Origin: Anaspis maculata
Lineage: Eukaryota > Arthropoda > Insecta > Coleoptera > Scraptiidae
Assembly: GCA_949128115.1 (NCBI GenBank)
Contig: OX421963.1
Coordinates: 41,089,979 to 41,153,978 of the forward strand
Length of the DNA stretch: 64,000 bases
Direction: 5' to 3'
The translations under genes were made by a program, and so were the position numbers. Under the pieces are notes generated by a model, which was not told the DNA's origin, did no database searches, and saw nothing but the letters and a program-made list of their open reading frames with translations. Shown here one piece after another: positions 56,590 to 64,000 of this stretch; within the stretch, counting starts at the first letter, position 1, and the number at the start of each line of letters is the position of its first letter.

Positions 56590-58320
56590 GTCAGCGAAAT
56601 GTGAAAAAAATTACCCCGGAGCCTGGCGGCCCACCCTGGTATCGTGTGAAAATAAAGAATGAAGGGCTTATTCTAGAAGATTTTTGATCTAAGCCCGCGT
56701 TTTCAAGTTAATTTTTTTTTTGTCAGTTTTAGGCTATAAAAGATTTATCAAAAACCGGCCCCGGAGCCCTTTGGTCAGCTCTGGTATCATTAATCGTGCA
56801 GGGCTCCCGCTAATCTGGAAAACCTGGAGAATTCACTATTTGAAAATTTTGGTCAGGAAATGTCATAAAATTTTGAGAAAAAAAATGAAAAAGTCAAGGT
56901 TTTTTCTGAGGGTCAGGGAATTCGTAAACTGAGCAACTTTTTTTTCATTTTTCAAATCTGTTATCGCTCCTAGTCATCAATAATGCAGTTAACATGTTTT
57001 GTGTTTGCCGAAAAAATTGATCGCTTTATTTTACCTGCTACCCACAACTATTTCTTTTATTAGGTGCTTGAGAATTTCTTTACTCAGTAGTCAGGGAAAA
57101 CTCACGACCATCCATGGTCTGTAAAATCAGGGAAAAAGTCAAAGAAATTTGACTCCATTGACTAGCGAGAACCCTGTCGTGAGAATTTTCGTAAATCGGC
57201 AGAATCGAATGATCTCTTGTCTCATTTGGAGAATAAAATGCCGTTAGAAGATTTTTGATTAGAGCCTGCGTTTTCGATTTGCAAAGTTTTTTTTTTGAAA
57301 AAAACTGGTAATTTCGAAATTTTCCCGAAAAAATTGCTCGGTAGACCTTTCAGCACCTGAGATCCATGAAATTTTCGGGTTTTTTTGACCGCAATTTTTT
57401 TTGCGTTCAATATAGGCTCATTCAAGAAAAAAATGCGATCTGTATTCTTAGAACGACCAGGTCATATTTTCAGTCAGCTGAACCCGAAAAATTTTGTTTG
57501 TTTTGCAAATATGTAAGGAATTGACCTAATTATGGAAATTGCGTCGTCGAATGTCGCTTTCGAGGCTACAAAGTCTGCGAAATGTCAAAAAAATCGACTC
57601 CGGAGCCCTTAGCCCGACCCTGGTGTCATTATTCGTGAAAATTTTTGGGAATTGGTACCATGGCTTGATCCGCCGTTTCATTTGGAGGATAAAGTGCCGT
57701 TAGGAGATTTTTTATTAAAGCCCGCATTTTCAAGTTAGCACTGTTTTTTTTGCAAATTTAGACTTTCAGAAGATTTATCGGTTTATCTCAGCTTCAGTAC
57801 CACCGAAAATTGTCCTTCAAGTACCTGATGCTAAAGTTTTCTAGAGCGCATCTGTACGCGATGGTCTCGATAACTGGGAAAATCGTTTTCGTGAACTTGC
57901 AACTTGAAGATACCATGGTCATGTCATCACAGCACACAGCGCCTACTCCTCTAATGGCTGTTAATGGCGACGGCATAACGGCTCGGAGCGAGTGTAAAGT
58001 GTAACTCGGAGTACGGAGTGTAATTTCCATTTTTCGGCCAGTCGGAATCGAAAAATTCGGGGTTCTTCTGCAAATATAGGAGGGATTGACCCAACTGTGA
58101 ATATTCCAACTACGATTGTCGTTTCTGAAACCCAAGAAGTCTGCGAAATGTGAAGAAAAAACGGCCTTGCGACCCCTGCTTTGGCTCGGTCCTGGTGTCA
58201 CTATAATCTTCTGAATTTTCGGGAATCGGCACAATCAAATGATCCGTCGTCTCATCTTGAAGAATAAAGTACCGTTAGATTTTTCATGAAAGCCCCGCAT
58301 TTTCGAGCTAGGACTGTTTC
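56590..58320 (+). repeat. Four diverged tandem units of about 460-575 bp
   Basis: Units share ordered words: GCGAAATGTSAAAAAAAT, CCGGAGCCC, CCTGGTRTCATT, AATAAARTGCCGTTAG and AGATTTTTGATNARAGCC-GCRTTTTCRAG. The last word sits near 56673, 57244, 57701 and 58275, giving spacings of about 571, 457 and 574 bp. The copies are heavily diverged. No coding sequence is seen. Confidence 0.65.
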
Positions 58321-59150
58321 TTGAGGAAGGAAGGAAAGAGCATTAAAGAAAGAGGAAAGAGGTTATAGGAAGTGGATGACGTTATAGTAGGGTAGGGTTC
58401 ACGCCACAAGGAACTTGACATAAAATATGAATCAATCACATTCGGTCATCTGTGTCCCACAGATATTATAATTTGGCGGATTTACCCATGGGCGCAGTGA
58501 ACGCGCGCCCAGGGCCTAACGCGCGCTATCAAAGGGGCCCAGCGGAGGCCCCTTTTCATGACTGTTTTTTCCCCTTCATTTTTGTAAATTCGAAGTTTGT
58601 AAGATTTTTTCTTAAATCGATGTATGCTAGTTTCTGGGCCCTGCCCCCTCCCCCCCTTCCGCCCTTTCAGTCTCATTACTTCAAACCTGCACATTCTCAA
58701 CTTCACTTTATATACCTACTTCATTCACAAAACAAGAGGCCTCTGTTTGAGAGTTCGAGCAGGGCTTTGTTTTATATGTATTAATTTTTCATTTTTTCTT
58801 CATATAATAATATTAATGATGATTGATTGGTATATAATAATGCTCGGTATATAATGTGTATTTATGTAACCCGAGTTTAGTGGCGTAGCGGCCTAGCTAG
58901 GTGGCTGAGGGCCCCCGCGAAAACTGTTGGGAGAGGGCCCTTCTCCCCCACTTTTTTTAACCTTAACAAAATCTGTTTTACATCTTTTTCCATTTTCATT
59001 TGCTTTTGAATTAAATTTTGATTACCTGTTTTGTGTCGACTGTTGACTAAAAAACACTTATTACTATCAACATTCATATTATTATCCGCAAAAAAATTCT
59101 GCGCGGCACGCCCCCCTCCCCCAGACCCCCCTTGGGGACCTCTAAAGGTG

Positions 59151-59293
59151 CGTTCTGTCAGCTTATTTAGCAGCAAGTTTTAATTTTCGTCGTAAGCGCA
59201 GCTCTTACGAACCAGCCTCCTCAGAAAAGCCAATAAGCGGTGCTGCGCTTACGGCTGAAATTAAAACTTGCGACTAAATAAGCTGACTGAACG
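59151..59293. mobile_element. 143-bp MITE
   Basis: CGTTCTGTCAGCTTATTTAG at the left pairs with CTAAATAAGCTGACTGAACG at the right. The inner words CAAGTTTTAATTTT/AAATTAAAACTTG and GTAAGCGCAGC/GCTGCGCTTAC also pair. Confidence 0.8.
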
Positions 59294-59791
59294 GGTAAAT
59301 CCGCCACATACAATATATACTACTCCAAACTAGATGAGTGACTCTAAGATGCCCCCCCTCCCCATAAAAAATTTCGCATGACAAACAAAACTCCAACTGG
59401 GTCTGGTTGGTACCTACTTTAGTACCACCTACTACTAACTAACCAACTAATCCTACTAGAGGACTAGGACTAGGACTAGGAACTAGAAGTAACTAGAGTA
59501 GGTAACCAAATGATTGCTGCAGACAAAACCAAAAGCTTTGCTGTCTTCGCCTTGAGTCCTACCTGTCTGCGATAAATGACCCTATATTTCTCTTTTCCGT
59601 CAGGCGGTGTTGATTACTTTGGCTCCCGCTTTGGCTCCATGTAAAAATTGGTCGTTATCGATTCTAGCTGCAATGGTCGCTGATGAAATAACTATTTTAC
59701 ATTTAAGGACAAAGTTATTTATATTGGTGAAATTAGGGGTGAAATAAAGACATTATTGCGGAATCAATCCGTGTGGGTTTTTTTTAAGAAA

Positions 59792-59983
59792 GAAATTTAC
59801 CATTCAGGTCTTTTTGGAAAGCTACAAGGATATAGGTACTTTAGTTTGAGCCTACAAACATTTTTATAATAGAAAAATAATTTTTTCAAAACTTGAATTT
59901 TTTTGGATTTTGAAAGTGTCTATAAGCTCAAACCAAAATACATTCTTGTAACTTCCCAAAAAGACCTGAATGGTGAATTTCTG
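59792..59983. repeat. 192-bp inverted repeat
   Basis: GAAATTTACCATTCAGGTCT pairs with AGACCTGAATGGTGAATTTC. Further pairing of TTTTGGAAAGCTACAAGGAT with the right arm (TTGTAACTTCCCAAA) is imperfect. It looks like an old small TIR element. Confidence 0.7.
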
Positions 59984-60421
59984 TCAAGGAATAGAAAGTA
60001 AGGCGAACAACAAGTGTGGGTACTTCTTTTGAAAGCCATGCAGATAGGTATAGGTTCAGAATGCCTCCATATTATGCGGTTTTATCTAGGTAGGTACTGC
60101 TTTTTGAAAGTAAATTTACCTACAGCTTCTTCACAAAGCTGAACACATTACGGGTTACGGGAGTCCATACCACCGCCTCTGTTTATGTTTATGTGATGAG
60201 TATATGGTTTATGTTATCCCAGAATAGCGAATCCTCATGGCACCCCCGAGGTAAACGGCGATGTTTACCTAATGCAAAGTGCCGGTTTGTTGATTCTTCA
60301 CTCCAGGCCAGGGTCCTCATGACAGTCACGTGATGCCGATGCCCCTGCCCTTGTATGCCCTGCCCGCGCCCGGTCTATGCCCTGCCCCAAACGGCTGGGG
60401 CTACGCCACTGCAGAACGTAC

Positions 60422-60513
60422 CAGAAGCCTCACTTCATCTCCAGTGATGCCAACCCAAGGTCGGACCAAGCGAGAGTCGGAGCAATGATAAGTCGGAACA
60501 AGCCGACGCACCC
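60422..60513 (+). repeat. Dispersed repeat, copy 2
   Basis: The inverted partner of 53852-53943 (CAGAAGCCTCACTTCATCTC ... AGCCGACGCACCC). Confidence 0.7.
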
Positions 60514-60560
60514 CAATTTTCATCCGATTGCGTCCAAATTCGAAATGTGCCTGTATGTAT

Positions 60561-61595
60561 ACAGGGTGTTTCCAAAATGGTGATACAAACTTCTAGGGGA
60601 GATTCCCCATCAAAAATGGACCAGGAAAAAATATACATTTGATGTCCTAAAATGCTCCGTTCGAAACTTACAGAGTGTTCAAGTTGAATCTTCAAAGTCA
60701 ATTTTTTGACATAACTTTTTAACCGCTCAACCGATATTGTTCAAATTTGAACCAAAGTTAACTGAAATAGGTTTCTATCGAACAATAGTAACATGTTTAA
60801 AAAAAAAAAAAAACGTAGATAATGGGGGGGTGTCTTTATTTTCCCCCTCTATTTTTTACCCCTTTAGCTATTTTCCCAAATCGTTCTTATTTTTGTATCT
60901 GCGTCCAATTTATAAAAAAAAAGTTACTCTTGCAAAATTTCGAATAGAAGCTTCATTTTCGAGATATCTGAGTTTGAATCTTTGGAAAACATCTCGAAAT
61001 CGCCACTTTCAATGAGCCTGATTTTTTTCCCTGAAAACTTCTCGTTTCTCAGAAAAAATAGTGGTTGATCAACTTAGAAATTCTAGAGAACCTATTTCTG
61101 CTGAGAAATCATGAGTTTTTTTTTATTCTAATTTTTAGGCCTTTGAAAGCGGCAATTTTGAGATGTTTTCCAAAGTTTCAAACTCAGATTTCTCAAAAAC
61201 AAAGCCTCTAATCGAAATTTTGCAAGAGTAACTTTTTTCTCTAAATTGGACGTAGAATTAAAAAATTAGAACAATTTGGAAAAATAGCTAGGGGTATAAA
61301 AAACAGGGGGAAATATGAGGACACCCCCCATTATCTACGCCCCTGAACTATTTGTTCTCAACTCGTTACTATTGTTCGATAGAGACCTATTGCAGTTAAC
61401 TTTGGTTCAAATTTGAACAAAATCGGTTGAACGGTTCAAAACTTATGTCAAAAAATCGATTTTGAAGATTCAACTTGAACACCCTGTAACTTTTCAACGG
61501 AGCATTTTAGGACATCAAAAGTATATTTTTTCCCGGTCAATTTTTGATGGGGAATCTCCCCTAGAAGTTTGTATCATCATTTTGGAAACACCTGT
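60561..61595. mobile_element. 1.04-kb foldback TIR element
   Basis: Left end ACAGGGTGTTTCCAAAATGG; inverted right end ACAGGTGTTTCCAAAATGAT. The arms pair over more than 400 bp (GGGGAGATTCCCCATC, TAAAATGCTCCGTT, CAAATTTGAACCAAAGTTAA). TA lies on both sides. It is non-coding. Confidence 0.8.
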
Positions 61596-63249
61596 ATACC
61601 GGTATACCCCTAATATACCCATTCCGCCTTCTACTTATTCTATCGTGATTGCTTCCTGACATTAGATGGGGTTGGACCTCTTTTTTTAATGAGTATTATA
61701 CGTTCACCTCACTACGAAAATGTGCGCTACTGAACCTCACGCTCGTTAGGCCATATTCACTTGTTTATAGACTTTAATTGCAAACCGCACGAATCCACCG
61801 CACCCACGAGACTTACGTTTGGTAATTTGTTAGAGTTGCCAATATTCCTTCTTCTTGATCCATCTCCCAACAGTAATTTCACGGTGGACAGTATTATCAC
61901 AATAACACTACTTATTATAAACATATAAACACAAACACTTGAAGCTGACGCCGAAATTAGTGTACGAACTTTACGACAGTCTAGAGCTCCACGGACCTTT
62001 CAGCCACATGTGCAAGAATAAAATAACATTGGGATGATGACTTCAATGGAACGCAGAGCCGCAGAGGCTCACACTTGTCCACGTGGGAAAGGGAAAGCGT
62101 AGTCAGTCAGGTTCAAATAGTTTCATCTCAGCCCGTAACAATGCTCCACCATCGGCTGAGCTCGGTTTCATGGCTGGGTTACTTCACCTCCCGCAGAGTT
62201 CTCTTTTAGTTCCTTTCATCGACAAACTGTTCTTTCGTTTGCCATTCCCATTACCATCCTCATTCGTCATAGCCATTCAGCATAATCATTGTTCCACGTT
62301 TATATCATATAATGCTACTTATATGAATATGCTAATTGCTAATGAAAAGTATTAGCAGTAGGCAGGTCAACAAACGACGGACCCGCGTCCGTCGGCGGTG
62401 TAAAATATGGCCAATATCATCTTATATTGGCAGGTTTATACTAAACTTATTGGATCACTTTTTGTTCCCGTTCTTACTATTACTCATTTGTATTATAGTT
62501 CATTATTATTATTTATTATTACTTTCCTGATGGTCAGTACTCAGGAATCAGGAACCTATGGAATTTCTTCTCGAGACGTCCCTTGGGGTGGGAAGTTGCA
62601 ATGTAGGAGAAAGATTGAATCAGATTTTTTAGGAAAATTCGTATGTCTCGGAAAAACCTCAAAGCTTTTCCCAAATCATCTCATCGTAAAATTCGTCAAT
62701 TAAGGCTTCATTTTGAACTCCATCATTTGAGTCCCGGTCTCGATAAGCCAGGCCGGTTTTGCATTTTCAACTGGAAAACCCGGGAAATTGAGAAAAAAAT
62801 TGTTGGAAAATATTCAAGAATATCAGTTATTAGCCCAGGCGCCAGGGAGCAAAAATCAGCTCAATAAGGAAATAATTGTTTCCTGGCTGGAAACTAGCTC
62901 AAAACGATCTGTGTGGCTTAGGTTTTGACATACTAATTTCCCTCCTTTCGGAAATGTCGGCGTCATGTCGCCATCATCAACAAGAAGTGCACCAGCGTGG
63001 TTTTTGCCGAATATCTTGATTTTGGGCCATCTGACAGCAAAAAATGTAAGAAGTCATTTTGAAACCAATGAAATTCCCTGCGGGATAGTTTTTAAATGAC
63101 CTTTCTGCGACCTATGGTTTTTGAGATAGACCTTCTGGAAGCGAGAGGCATTGCCGTAAAAGCTCCATGGCCACTTGACTCAAAAAACTAAAATGCCGAT
63201 GTGAGACAAAAAAATTTCAAAATGAGATTTCTCGAGAATCCTTCATGCT
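61596..63249. other. Repeat-rich sequence without a supported gene
   Basis: It contains the repeat fragment at 62560-62830 shared (inverted) with about 56035-56220. No splice-linked coding sequence or RNA gene is recognised. Confidence 0.5.
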
Positions 63250-64000
63250 ATAGTTGCGGTGATGGTCTTTAACTCTTTCTCTTGAACCGTTGATTACGAA
63301 TATAGAAAAGTCAAAAACGTCACATTGTACATATACAGGGTGTACTGAGGGAATCAAATCAGATCAGAGAAATTTCACATGTTTCTTCGATTTAGCCTAT
63401 ATGCGACACTCTAAGCACCTAACACGAGTCCAATATCAATATGGATTTGCTCTATAAGCTTCACTTAATACACTAAAGAAGTGGTCAGCTCACAGCTTCA
63501 CTGTAAAATGTTTTGAAGGCCCTCTGAAATCATCAAAATATTAAAAATTTACAATACCAAGGAATGTATATAACAGTATATTATATACCAAGGGACCAAA
63601 GTGAATTTTTAATTTGGGAAATTGGAGCCAAAGGGCCCTCGAGCAACAAACTTCACCCAAGGGATCAAAAATTCTCTTTGGTTTCTTGGTATATAATATA
63701 CTGTTACATACATTTTTTGCTACTGTAAATTTTGATGATTTCAGAGGGCCTTCAAAACATTTTACAGGAAGACTGTGAGCTGACCACTCCTTAGGTGTAT
63801 CAAGTGAAGCTTACATAGCAATGCATATTGATATTGGACTTGTGATAAGTGCTTAGAGTTTCGCATAGGCTAAATCGAAGAAATATGTCAAATTTCTCTG
63901 TTCTGATTTGATTCCCGTAGTACACCCTGTATATGTACAATGTGACGTTTTTGACTTTACAATATTCGTAATCTACGGTTCAAGAGGAAGAGTTCAAGAC
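63250..64000. mobile_element. Large palindrome running to the window edge
   Basis: The two halves pair around a centre near 63630. ACAGGGTGTAC (63335) pairs with GTACACCCTGT (to 63930), and the pairing goes on outside these points (GTCAAAAACGTCACATTGTA against TACAATGTGACGTTTTTGAC, CTTGAACCGT against ACGGTTCAAG). The ACAGGGTG words are therefore internal and the true ends are at or beyond the edge. Confidence 0.75.

Overview
The window is a piece of insect genomic DNA: AT-rich, intron-rich and full of terminal-inverted-repeat (TIR) transposons. An insect-type odorant receptor and a ryanodine receptor with paired alternative exons of the kind known in insects support this. The order is not proven. 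A sap-feeding hemipteran would fit, but that is a guess.

Layout. (1) 1786-4261, + strand: the last five coding exons of a MAP4K3/5 (happyhour-type) Ste20 kinase, giving the proline-rich linker and the citron-homology (CNH) domain; the kinase domain lies upstream of the window. (2) 6369-38718, + strand: 45 constitutive coding positions of a single ryanodine receptor (RyR), the calcium-release channel of the sarco/endoplasmic reticulum. They splice in frame into about 4,561 residues, running from the start codon through the N-terminal MIR/RIH region, three SPRY domains, four RyR repeats, the RIH-associated domain, the EF-hand pair and the first membrane-like segment. Two positions are duplicated as apparent mutually exclusive exon pairs (16747/16991 and 35292/35521), and a 15-nt microexon is possible at 18980. 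(3) 38719-64000: after a strong splice donor at 38719, no pore-domain exon is visible in the remaining 25 kb. This stretch instead holds a complete five-exon odorant receptor (44166-45774, - strand), the 3' exon of a C2H2 zinc-finger gene (47421-48882, - strand), a broken THAP-like sequence (39900-40198, - strand) and a dense field of foldback and MITE-like elements.

Mobile DNA shapes the RyR gene. Intron 33 (23739-28607) is almost entirely a nested stack. An outer TIR element contains a long-TIR element, which in turn contains an 823-bp TIR insertion and a decayed mariner. A sister copy of the long-TIR element in intron 36 (31260-33810) lacks both inner insertions and so acts as an empty site dating them. 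Several other elements, many with ACAGGKTG-like ends, form large hairpins across 41.8-64 kb.

Exon boundaries were read by eye from GT/AG sites, reading-frame continuity and family knowledge; no alignment program was run. Amino-acid numbers are cumulative counts from my splice model.
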